Positions 34,393-41,475 of a DNA stretch of 64,000 bases are shown here, piece after piece. The position numbers and the translations under genes are program-made. Numbering within the stretch: position 1 is the stretch's first letter; every line of letters starts with the position of its first letter. Source of the DNA: Paraburkholderia flava. GTDB lineage: Bacteria > Pseudomonadota > Gammaproteobacteria > Burkholderiales > Burkholderiaceae. The notes beneath the pieces are model-generated. The model was not told the DNA's origin. It ran no database searches and saw only the letters and a program-made list of their open reading frames with translations. The DNA lies in contig NZ_SMRO01000002.1 of NCBI RefSeq assembly GCF_004359985.1, forward strand, positions 186,001 to 250,000. Direction: 5' to 3'.

Positions 34393-34794
34393 ATGAAGAA
34401 GAAAAAATCGGCGATTGAACAGATCGAACGCATGAACCGGCTTGACGACGAGCTTCGTCGAGCCGCGGGGAGGGGAGACGCGGAGGCTGCGCGAGCCTTG
34501 ATCGATCAAGGCGCGAGGGCCGACAACGCCGACGAGATCGGATGGACGCCGCTGATGCACGCGTCGGCGTCGGGAACAGCGGAGTGCGTGGAAATGCTGT
34601 TGCCCTTGTCGGACGTCAAGGCGACCGACTTGGAAGGCAAGGCCGCGTTCGACGCGGCGGCGGATCGCGACGACGAAGACGGCGAGCGCATACGCCGGGC
34701 GCTGCGCAGGGCGATCGCCGAGCGCGAAGCGCGCGAGATCGCGGAGAGCGCCGGAGGAAGGGTGTTGCCGCGCCGGCCCCCGCGCAGGCTTTGA
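34393..34794 (+). CDS. Ankyrin-repeat protein
   Basis: A 133-aa protein. About two ankyrin repeats are visible: DDELRRAAGRGDAEAARALI, and GWTPLMHASASGTAECVEML. The basic C-terminal tail (LRRAIAEREAREIAE, then RPPRRL) may bind nucleic acid or protein. GAGG precedes the ATG. It follows the coupling-protein gene on the same strand. Ankyrin proteins mediate protein contacts; no partner is identifiable here. Confidence 0.8.
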   Translation: MKKKKSAIEQIERMNRLDDELRRAAGRGDAEAARALIDQGARADNADEIGWTPLMHASASGTAECVEMLLPLSDVKATDLEGKAAFDAAADRDDEDGERIRRALRRAIAEREAREIAESAGGRVLPRRPPRRL

Positions 34795-34797
34795 TCT

Positions 34798-34838
34798 AAA
34801 AAAAGCCGCTTTCGCGGCCAAACCGGGCGTTGCGCCCG
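34798..34838 (-). terminator. Terminator of the 125-aa membrane-protein gene
   Basis: On the minus strand, the hairpin GCCGC-GAAA-GCGGC (34,805-34,818) is followed by TTTTTTT. A second hairpin (CGGGCG/CGCCCG, 34,824-34,838) lies just before it. It sits immediately after the convergent ankyrin gene. Confidence 0.65.
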
Positions 34839-34865
34839 TCCGAGGCTGATGGTTGACGCGCCGGC

Positions 34866-35243
34866 TCAGGCTTGGCCGGCGGGTTTGAGCAAGTGCGAGA
34901 GCTTGCCGCCAACGATGAAGACCGCGACGCAGATGTTCAGCACGAACTCTAAGAAGAAGCCAGTTTTCATGCCCGCTGACGTCGGGCCGTCGCAAAGCGC
35001 GGGAAGGAAAAAGCCGAACATGCACACAGCCGCTCCGACGAGCAGCCACGACAAATCCGCTGCCCGCTGCGCACTGGCGGCGATGATCTTCATCGCGAAG
35101 AAAATCACTATGAACATGCCGACGATTGCATTGATCAACGGAATCAACATGAACATTGAAAAACCTAGCACTCCGAAGAACTTTGCGAAAACCAGGCCGC
35201 GCTTCTCTTGAATTTGCTCGCTGACGAGTTTTGACTTTTGCAT
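34866..35243 (-). CDS. Small membrane protein
   Basis: A 125-aa protein with four hydrophobic segments (near residues 17-33, 35-53, 65-85, 95-113) and a charged N terminus. GGAG lies five bases before the ATG. Size and topology resemble small inner-membrane proteins of transfer regions, but no family is recognised. A terminator follows. Confidence 0.7.
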   Translation of the reverse strand: MQKSKLVSEQIQEKRGLVFAKFFGVLGFSMFMLIPLINAIVGMFIVIFFAMKIIAASAQRAADLSWLLVGAAVCMFGFFLPALCDGPTSAGMKTGFFLEFVLNICVAVFIVGGKLSHLLKPAGQA

Positions 35244-35318
35244 ACACGCTCCACTGAAAAAGCGCTGGCGCGCGCGATTTGCAGACGCGCCAGCGAAAGG
35301 GGCTGACTTTGAAGGAAT

Positions 35319-35951
35319 CTATTGAGGCTTGGAGAATTTGAGCAATTCGACGTGAGTGGGCGTCGGCGCGCCGTGCGAGGGTCGGTCGAAGTAGTCCATC
35401 TTGATAACTCGCCCAACCGATGGCGCATACCAATCTGTCTCGCGAGAGGTTCCCTCGCCGCGATTGCCCTCTGTGCCCGACCAACTGGCCGTCATCTCGA
35501 TTCTGAACGCCGCAAAAACTCCTGCCGGGGTGTTCACTTGCTCGACGCCGACGACTTTCGCTTTGCGCTCGACGTCAGACGCCCAAGCTCCGGATCGATA
35601 GACGCCCGAAGACGACCAGGTCTTGCCGACCGACATCGGAAATTGAAGTTTCCCGTCGCTCGGTTCGAATGTGCCGGTGGCTGTTTTGACGTTGTTGCCG
35701 CCCGAGTCGAGAACGATCAATCCGCCATTGACCTCTGTGCGTCCGCCCTCCACGCGCGAGACGGTTTGCGCGAATGTTGAGTTTTTGGTCGGTTCAAGAT
35801 CGTTGGTGTAGCGGAAGGTCCATTGCTCGCCGACGATGTAGACGGGTGCATCAGCTTGCGCCGGCAGGGCGGGCTGCGCGACGGGCGGGGGCAAGCTGGC
35901 GGCGGACGTAGCTATCGCGGCGGAGGCAGCGACGAGTGATGAAAGATCCAT
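35319..35951 (-). CDS. Putative exported protein of unknown function
   Basis: A 210-aa protein. The first ~35 residues are Ala/Ser/Pro-rich and signal-like (SLVAASAAIATSAASLPPPV) but lack basic residues, so secretion is uncertain. The rest is beta-rich, with a WTFRYTNDL strand, SVGKTW and WYAPSVGRVIKMDYFDRP segment, as in bacterial beta-sandwich proteins of unknown function. It is the promoter-distal neighbour of two lipoprotein genes on the same strand. Confidence 0.7.
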   Translation of the reverse strand: MDLSSLVAASAAIATSAASLPPPVAQPALPAQADAPVYIVGEQWTFRYTNDLEPTKNSTFAQTVSRVEGGRTEVNGGLIVLDSGGNNVKTATGTFEPSDGKLQFPMSVGKTWSSSGVYRSGAWASDVERKAKVVGVEQVNTPAGVFAAFRIEMTASWSGTEGNRGEGTSRETDWYAPSVGRVIKMDYFDRPSHGAPTPTHVELLKFSKPQ

Positions 35952-36046
35952 GGTTGTCTTCGTGTGGATATTGGTCGGCCGCGAAGGTTGGCGCGGCGAC
36001 AGCCGCGCGCCCTGACGGATTGGTCAACGGGTGGCGGCTTGGCGCC

Positions 36047-36397
36047 TTAGCCTTTGTCCGCGTCGGCGGCGAGCCAGCCGTCCGCGCCTTTGAGCATGCG
36101 AATGCGCGCGGCGCCCGCTTTCCCCTGGATGTCGCACACGTAAGCTTTCTCGCCATCGGACTTGCAGCCAATCAACTTCACTTCGGAGACGGCCTTTTTC
36201 TGCTCAGCAACCTGTTGGTCGACGAACGAGTTCTTGCCGGCGAATTGCTCCGCTTGCTGTCGCCCGACGTCGACTTGTTTCTCCAAGGCGGCGCGAACGT
36301 CGCCTTCGCTCGGCGAGCCGCCGCAGGCGGACAAAAGCGTCGACACGGCGAGCGCGAGGACGAGGGCAATCTTGTTTCGTTGGATTCGCTGACTCAT
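36047..36397 (-). CDS. Small lipoprotein
   Basis: A 116-aa protein from the ATG at 36,397; the frame extends to 36,640 but there it overlaps the upstream lipoprotein gene antiparallel to nothing sensible. The signal VLALAVSTLLSAC gives lipidation at the Cys of LSACGG. The mature part is charged and helical, then has a pair of Cys (IGCKSDGEKAYVCDI) that may form a disulfide. It starts eight bases after the stop of the CAP-domain gene, so the two are co-transcribed. Function unknown. Confidence 0.75.
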   Translation of the reverse strand: MSQRIQRNKIALVLALAVSTLLSACGGSPSEGDVRAALEKQVDVGRQQAEQFAGKNSFVDQQVAEQKKAVSEVKLIGCKSDGEKAYVCDIQGKAGAARIRMLKGADGWLAADADKG

Positions 36398-36405
36398 AGA
36401 AGCTC

Positions 36406-37500
36406 TCAATTGAGGATGACGCGGCGTGGCGTGATTTGCTCGAACGCGCGAGCGCCGCTCGCGGTTTGCTTGTTTGCGGATGTCGATGTCGGCGCGCCGA
36501 TCGGCGTGTTGTCCGTCGCCGCCGTCGTGAACGTCCAGCTCAGGGCGAACGGCGTGGCGGCGAGCGTCGTGTTCGACAGCGAGCCCGAGACCTTGACCGT
36601 GTAGGTTGTGTTGGTCTTCAGCTTCGCGGTCGGCACGCACATCGCCAGGCGCGTCGCCTCAGCGTTGTTCGAGCTGTCCGTCTCGATGCAGGGCGCGTTG
36701 GCGCCCGACGCGTCGGCGATCGTGAACGAGACGTTCGAGAACGCCGCGTTGCCGCCGCCCGAGAGCGTCACCGGGTAGCCGACCACCGTGCCTTCGAGGC
36801 TCGGCTGCGCCGCGACCGGATTCGGGCTTTCGTTCGCGACCCAGCCCGTGTTGACGCCCGTCATGCCGTTGTAGGGCCATGCGATGAGCTGGCTGTCCTG
36901 GATGAACGGCTTGTTGTCGGCGAAATCGACCGTCAGCGTCGAGAGCTTCGACGGGTCCGTGGTCGCCGCGACGCCCGGACCGGCGTAGACGGAGTCGAAC
37001 AAGGCGATCGCGCGGTGGAACGGAGCGTCGAACAGCGCTTGGATCGCTTCGGTCGAGCTCGCGAACGGGCCCGAGAAGCCCGCGGTGATTTCGCCGACCG
37101 ACGCGCTCTTGTAAAACATGTTCACGCGATCCGACGGGGTCGCCGCCGTGTAGCCTGGCTGGCCCGCGGTTTCGACGTGTCCGATCGTGTTGTTGTCTTG
37201 CTCCCAAAGCGAGTGATTCGTCGCCGCTTGCGCCACGCTCGAATTGAACGACAGGGCCGGCAGGCCGATCTGCGCGCGCTGGTGGTTGATATACCCCAGC
37301 GTGTCGTCAGCGACGTCGCCCGTCGCCGTGAAGGAGCCCGCGCTCGCGCCCGGAGCCGCGATCAGCGAAATCGTCGCCGCCGCCGTGCTGCCGCCGGAGC
37401 CCGTGCCCGTCGAAGCTGCGCCACCGCCCGAACTGCCGCCCCCGCCCCCGCAGCCAGCAAGAACCCCCGCAGCCAAGGCCGCAACAATTGTTTTCTTCAT
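36406..37500 (-). CDS. CAP/SCP-domain lipoprotein
   Basis: A 364-aa protein. Signal MKKTIVAALAAGVLAGC with lipobox LAGC and a long Gly/Ser linker. A CAP (cysteine-rich secretory/SCP) domain spans about residues 62-210: LGYINHQRAQIGLPALSFN, AATNHSLW, GHVETAGQPGY, and a FHRAIALFD segment. A C-terminal Ig-like beta domain (VSFTIADASG, TYTVKVSGSL, LSWTFTT) follows. It is divergent from an XRE gene, mirroring the XRE/lipoprotein pair of island A. CAP proteins have varied extracellular roles, so the function is open. Confidence 0.8.
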   Translation of the reverse strand: MKKTIVAALAAGVLAGCGGGGGSSGGGAASTGTGSGGSTAAATISLIAAPGASAGSFTATGDVADDTLGYINHQRAQIGLPALSFNSSVAQAATNHSLWEQDNNTIGHVETAGQPGYTAATPSDRVNMFYKSASVGEITAGFSGPFASSTEAIQALFDAPFHRAIALFDSVYAGPGVAATTDPSKLSTLTVDFADNKPFIQDSQLIAWPYNGMTGVNTGWVANESPNPVAAQPSLEGTVVGYPVTLSGGGNAAFSNVSFTIADASGANAPCIETDSSNNAEATRLAMCVPTAKLKTNTTYTVKVSGSLSNTTLAATPFALSWTFTTAATDNTPIGAPTSTSANKQTASGARAFEQITPRRVILN

Positions 37501-37586
37501 GTTGTCTCTCTAATCGTTGAACAAAGGCCGAGCAAAACGGCCAACCGACTAAAAAATGATCTAAGGCGTTCACATCGTAACGTAAC

Positions 37587-37633
37587 ACGTCAATTTATGA
37601 ACGTCGTGCGTTGAGAGAATGACGTGAAACGTC
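37587..37633. promoter_or_regulatory. Cluster of ACGTC boxes in the divergent intergenic region
   Basis: ACGTC occurs at 37,587-37,591, 37,601-37,605 and 37,629-37,633; the last forms the palindrome GACGT-GAA-ACGTC with 37,621-37,625. The cluster lies between the divergent CAP-lipoprotein and XRE genes and is a candidate operator array. Confidence 0.45.
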
Positions 37634-37657
37634 GTTTTTTTGCCGCGCGGAGGGTGT

Positions 37658-38116
37658 ATGAGGAGCGAGAGCGTTGGCGAAGAGCTCGCCAAAAGGGTGG
37701 GGAGCGCGATAGCCGCGCAGCGCAAAGCCGCCGGCTTCACGCAGGCGCGGGTCGGGGATGCGTTGGGGTTGGAAAAGGAGACGGTGTCCAGGCTAGAAAC
37801 TGGGGCCATAACGCCGACGCTATTCCGCATCGCTCAATTCGCAGAATTGTTCGCGTGCCCGATAAGCGCGTTGTTTGGCGAATACAGAGGAAAAGTCGGA
37901 GAAGATAGCGCGGAAATTGCCAGCCTGATCGCCGGCCTGTCGCCAGAGGCGCGACGATCCGCGCTGCGGATGCTTTCAGAGTTCGCGACGGTCGCTCGGG
38001 AGCGCGAAGAGCTGCGCGAGCAAGTCGACAGGCTGCGCGCAGAGTTGGAGCGCCGGGTTTTGTCAGAGTCGCTGCCGCATGCGCCGGTCAAAAGCTGGCA
38101 ACGCGGGAAGCTTTGA
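37658..38116 (+). CDS. XRE-family transcriptional regulator
   Basis: A 152-aa protein with an N-terminal helix-turn-helix (AGFTQARVGDALGLEKETVS, then RLETGAITPTLFRIAQFAELF) followed by a C-terminal coiled coil (EREELREQVDRLRAELE). GGAGGG precedes the ATG. It resembles the regulator at 7755-8105 across the whole HTH region (AGFTQ...LGL...V.R.E.G...PT..R.A..AELF.CP). The coiled coil suggests dimerization. A strong terminator follows. Confidence 0.85.
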   Translation: MRSESVGEELAKRVGSAIAAQRKAAGFTQARVGDALGLEKETVSRLETGAITPTLFRIAQFAELFACPISALFGEYRGKVGEDSAEIASLIAGLSPEARRSALRMLSEFATVAREREELREQVDRLRAELERRVLSESLPHAPVKSWQRGKL

Positions 38117-38154
38117 CTTGATGGAGGCGGCTCTCAGCGTCAAAGCGGTTTTCC

Positions 38155-38191
38155 AAGGTTGTGGGCGAAAGAGCGTCGCCCACAACCTTTT
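38155..38191 (+). terminator. Rho-independent terminator after the XRE gene
   Basis: AAGGTTGTGGGCGA, 7-nt loop, TCGCCCACAACCTT, then TT: a 14-bp perfect stem 38 bases after the stop. The rest of 38,117-38,410 shows no gene. Confidence 0.8.
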
Positions 38192-38410
38192 GCCATTGTC
38201 CGCAGCCCGGCGCGTCAAGGGTGCGCTGCGCCGAGCGCTCGCGCTCGCCCTTGACCCGGAAGGGCGACGCGGGGGCGCGAGCCGCGTCAGAGCGGATTTG
38301 GCAGGGCGTTGGAGGACGTGAGCGGAGGCCTGTCCTCGCACGGGGATTTGCCATCGACATGGTTGTGAGGCGATCGCATAGGTTTTCGCTGCCGCGACCG
38401 GCGAACGATG

Positions 38411-39277
38411 TCAGTCGGCTGGCCGCTTTGAGTTTGACACGAAGTGGCTTTTGGACAGCGCCGACTCGTAATAGTCTTCGTCGAGAAATTTCAGCAGCTT
38501 TCGGAGTTCCGCTTTGTCGGTCGGCAAAACGATCCGGTCGTCTCCGTCGATTCGGACTTGCAGATTGAACTGTCGCGCGGCGCTGGCGATTTGGCGGCCC
38601 GTGTGGGAGTCGAGAATGCCTGATTGTGAAATGAAAGATATTTTCTTTCGGATGAGTGGGCCGGCCGTCGCGACGAAGGCGTCAGCGTCCTCCACCACAA
38701 TATTGTCGTGCGCGACGAACGCTTCCACTTCTTCGTTGGTGGCCTCGCGGTAGTGTTCGCTCAGGTCGAACACGCGACGCAGAAAATGGAAGCTCTTGAA
38801 CGTGATCGTGCCGTTTTCGAGCACGGCCAGCAGATGGCTGTCGAGCGTCAAGCCGTCTTCTTGAATGCGCTGGAAAGTGTCGCCGGAGAATAGCATCGAA
38901 AGCGTCTTCTTTGAGATCAGGCGACGTCGCTCGAAGCTCTGGATCAACGCCGCCTGGTGCCCATTGCGGCGATGGCCCAAAAACAGCGCCTTGACGTTTT
39001 CAAGTGAATGCTGGCGCGAATCGAACAACTCGACTCGCATCGGCCGCTCGATCGCGTCGATGATGCCGTCGACATCTTGGAACTGGTCGATGGCGATCGC
39101 TTCATCCTCTTCCGGCATGTATCGCCCGTCAAATGCCAAGACGTGCTCGACGCCTCTCTCGAAAGCCGCCAACTGATCAACGAATGTCCTGGCGACTTCT
39201 CGCCTTAGCTCCGCGGTGAGCGGTATGCGCAGGATCGGAGGCTGCTCTTCCCCTCGGGACAGCGCGAACAGGTTCAT
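38411..39277 (-). CDS. kwaB: Kiwa defence protein KwaB (DUF4868-like)
   Basis: A 288-aa protein of the DUF4868 type that partners KwaA in the Kiwa antiphage system. The N terminus (MNLFALSRGEEQPPILRIPL) and the conserved middle (FDGRYMPEEDEAIAIDQF, RVFDLSEHYREATNEEV) match the family as I know it. No catalytic motif is evident. It is soluble with basic and acidic patches and is thought to bind DNA. Its ATG overlaps the KwaA stop (39,274-39,277), giving a tight two-gene operon beside the island integrase. Family call from memory of the family. Confidence 0.78.
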   Translation of the reverse strand: MNLFALSRGEEQPPILRIPLTAELRREVARTFVDQLAAFERGVEHVLAFDGRYMPEEDEAIAIDQFQDVDGIIDAIERPMRVELFDSRQHSLENVKALFLGHRRNGHQAALIQSFERRRLISKKTLSMLFSGDTFQRIQEDGLTLDSHLLAVLENGTITFKSFHFLRRVFDLSEHYREATNEEVEAFVAHDNIVVEDADAFVATAGPLIRKKISFISQSGILDSHTGRQIASAARQFNLQVRIDGDDRIVLPTDKAELRKLLKFLDEDYYESALSKSHFVSNSKRPAD

Positions 39278-39816
39278 TTTTCTTTTCCTTGTGCTGAATC
39301 GCCCGCTTCCAAGATGCCAAACTCACTGAGTTGGACGATTTTCTTAATGGTCAAAACGTTGTTGATGCGACGCCTCGTGATCATAAGATAAGTGATGCCT
39401 CCGTCGGTCTCCACCTCATAAAAGTGAAAGCCGAGCACGCCTAAAACCGGGTTCACCTGCGTGCTTTGCGTGCCCCACAGCACGAACAACAGCATGCCGG
39501 CCGCGAAGAGCCACGCGGTCAAATCTGGCGAAGCTGGCTGACCGCGGAAAATCATCGGAAGGGCGTAGGCGACAAAAAATCCGATGACCTCCTTGTCTGC
39601 GCTCTTCGCTTTTAAAATTTTGGCCGACAGAGGCTCCAAACGGGAAGACGCGAGGCTGATGATCAATCGAGCCAACAACCCAAGACACAGGCATAGGGCG
39701 AACGCGCCCCCGGCCCAGAGATAATTTTTAGATCGCGCAAATTGAAAAGCAAGCGAGATCGACAAAGGCGCGATCGCCGTCAGGGCGAGCAATACACGGA
39801 CAAGACGGCTAAGCAT
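39274..39816 (-). CDS. kwaA: Kiwa defence membrane protein KwaA
   Basis: A 180-aa protein with four transmembrane segments (about residues 5-26, 32-56, 75-90, 98-114) and a C-terminal cytoplasmic region (FHFYEVETDGGITYLMITRR). Size, topology and overlap with a DUF4868 gene fit KwaA, the membrane sensor of Kiwa. It is the first gene of the operon and starts near the integrase stop (57 bases away). AGGAAA precedes the ATG. The upstream promoter is not obvious. Confidence 0.75.
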   Translation of the reverse strand: MLSRLVRVLLALTAIAPLSISLAFQFARSKNYLWAGGAFALCLCLGLLARLIISLASSRLEPLSAKILKAKSADKEVIGFFVAYALPMIFRGQPASPDLTAWLFAAGMLLFVLWGTQSTQVNPVLGVLGFHFYEVETDGGITYLMITRRRINNVLTIKKIVQLSEFGILEAGDSAQGKEK

Positions 39817-39873
39817 TTTCCTGGGTCGTTTTTCAGGGACGCGGCGCTATATTTGGCAGGGTTGGCCGAAGCG

Positions 39874-41220
39874 TCAGAACGGAAGGGCTAGCTTAACGTC
39901 GAAGCGATCGAGTGTCGATTTTAGTTCGGCCAAAGGCTTCGCGTGCTGGTAGTTCGCGAAATGGGGTGAACTGAAATCGACCTTAGCTTGGTCATAGTGT
40001 CCCACGAGCGCCATCAACATTGCCGGGTGGACATTGAGCTCGGTCATCCTGCTTATGAACGTATGCCGAAACGAGTGAAAGACCTTGCGATCATCAGTTA
40101 TTTTTCGTTCATCAAGATAGTCGGCGAACCTGCGAGTGACGTTTTTCCCGTATCCGTTTGCCCCTGGTTTGAGCTCGGGAAAGAGCTGGGTCGCGCCGCG
40201 CTCGCGCAAGTCTTCGACGTAGGCTAGAAAGCCAGATTCGACGACGATCCGGTGAAGGGGAATCCGGCGCTGAGAGTTCGCGTTCTTCGCCTTCTCAACG
40301 TCGAAGAACCAGACCTCGCCCTCGCGCTGGACTTGGTCAAGCCGAAGGCTCGCGAGTTCTTCGAGCCGCGCGCCAGAATACAGTGCCAAAAACGGCAGCC
40401 AGCGATACGCGGGTTTATCCATCCGCGTGTAGGCCGCCGGGTCGAATATGGCGTCCAAGTCGTCCGCCGAGAACGGTTTGTAGGAGCGCTTCTGTTGTTC
40501 AAGCTTCGATTTCGACGAGACTTTGACGCTCTCGAAGGGATTCGCCTCTGTCCGCAAGCCATTCGCCAAGGCGTAGGCGAACAGGTCGCGCAGGAACGAG
40601 AGTTTCGCGTTGATGCGGCTGGCGCTGCCGCCCGCGTCGATGAGCTTGTTCTTGTAGGAGACCGCGTCCTCGATCGAATAGGCGTCGATCGGCCGCGAGC
40701 CGATTTGCTTCTCGAAGTCCGCGAAGGCCCTCTCTTTGGCCGTGATCGTGCGCGTTGTGTTGTCCAGCGTCTTCTCTTTCTTGTAGAGCTTCGCGACGTC
40801 CGCGAACGGCTTGGCCTTGCGCTTCGTCTCCCGCTTGGCTTTCTGAGCGGCGATTGTAGCCGCGACGGTCGGCGAGAAGGCGGGCAGATCGAGAGCGGGA
40901 GTCGCGGCGGCGAATCGCTCGCCGAACAGATCTTTGGCGCGGCGCACGTCGTCGTCGCTGTTAATGTCGCGAACCTGTGTGCCATCCGGGAACACGACAT
41001 CGAGCCGTTTGAGCGATTCGGCGTCGAGGTTGAAGTCTGCGGCCTTCGGCTTGTTGTCCGGCGTTTTCATAGCGAGTTCGAGATTGAACGCGAGCGCCAA
41101 CAGTCTAGCTTGCCGGAAGTCTTTCGTGCGCAGCGAGCGCTTGACCTCCTGGCCGCCGCGAGCGAGCCGGAGGTAGAACACGCCGTGGCGCGATTGGAAC
41201 AGGTGGGGCAACTTGTGCAT
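39874..41220 (-). CDS. Tyrosine recombinase (integrase) of island B
   Basis: A 448-aa integrase. Its N terminus (RHGVFYLRLARGGQEVKRSL, then RTKDFRQARLLALAFN) matches the island A integrase pattern closely, so the two share an arm-binding domain. Catalytic residues: Arg in SGARLEELASLRL, HSFRHT, GHYDQ, and a Tyr in SPHFANYQHA. The gene starts 86 bases from the tRNA-Met att core. It would integrate and excise at 41,306-41,322. Confidence 0.93.
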   Translation of the reverse strand: MHKLPHLFQSRHGVFYLRLARGGQEVKRSLRTKDFRQARLLALAFNLELAMKTPDNKPKAADFNLDAESLKRLDVVFPDGTQVRDINSDDDVRRAKDLFGERFAAATPALDLPAFSPTVAATIAAQKAKRETKRKAKPFADVAKLYKKEKTLDNTTRTITAKERAFADFEKQIGSRPIDAYSIEDAVSYKNKLIDAGGSASRINAKLSFLRDLFAYALANGLRTEANPFESVKVSSKSKLEQQKRSYKPFSADDLDAIFDPAAYTRMDKPAYRWLPFLALYSGARLEELASLRLDQVQREGEVWFFDVEKAKNANSQRRIPLHRIVVESGFLAYVEDLRERGATQLFPELKPGANGYGKNVTRRFADYLDERKITDDRKVFHSFRHTFISRMTELNVHPAMLMALVGHYDQAKVDFSSPHFANYQHAKPLAELKSTLDRFDVKLALPF

Positions 41221-41262
41221 CGGGCGGATGGCTCACCAAGTGGCTCACCGCGCGCCAAAACG

Positions 41263-41291
41263 AAAAAGCCCGCACTCGTGAGAGTGCGGGC
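41263..41291 (-). terminator. Terminator between tRNA-Met and integrase B
   Basis: On the minus strand GCCCGCACTC, loop TCAC, GAGTGCGGGC, followed by TTTTT. It lies 15 bases beyond the tRNA 3' end, inside island B, and would end the tRNA transcript before the integrase gene. Confidence 0.75.
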
Positions 41292-41305
41292 CTTCGCGTT
41301 GAATA

Positions 41306-41382
<77 letters not shown>

Positions 41383-41475
41383 AAAGAGGGCAAATTATGA
41401 AGATGACGCCGGGGGCTGTCAACCCCCGGGCGTCACATTTGCTGCGGACTCCAGGTATCGTCTGCGGCCGCGACG

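Noticed and set aside
36436-37614. 392-aa plus-strand frame opposite the CAP lipoprotein
   Set aside because: Arg-rich antisense shadow; the minus strand has signal peptide and domain motifs.
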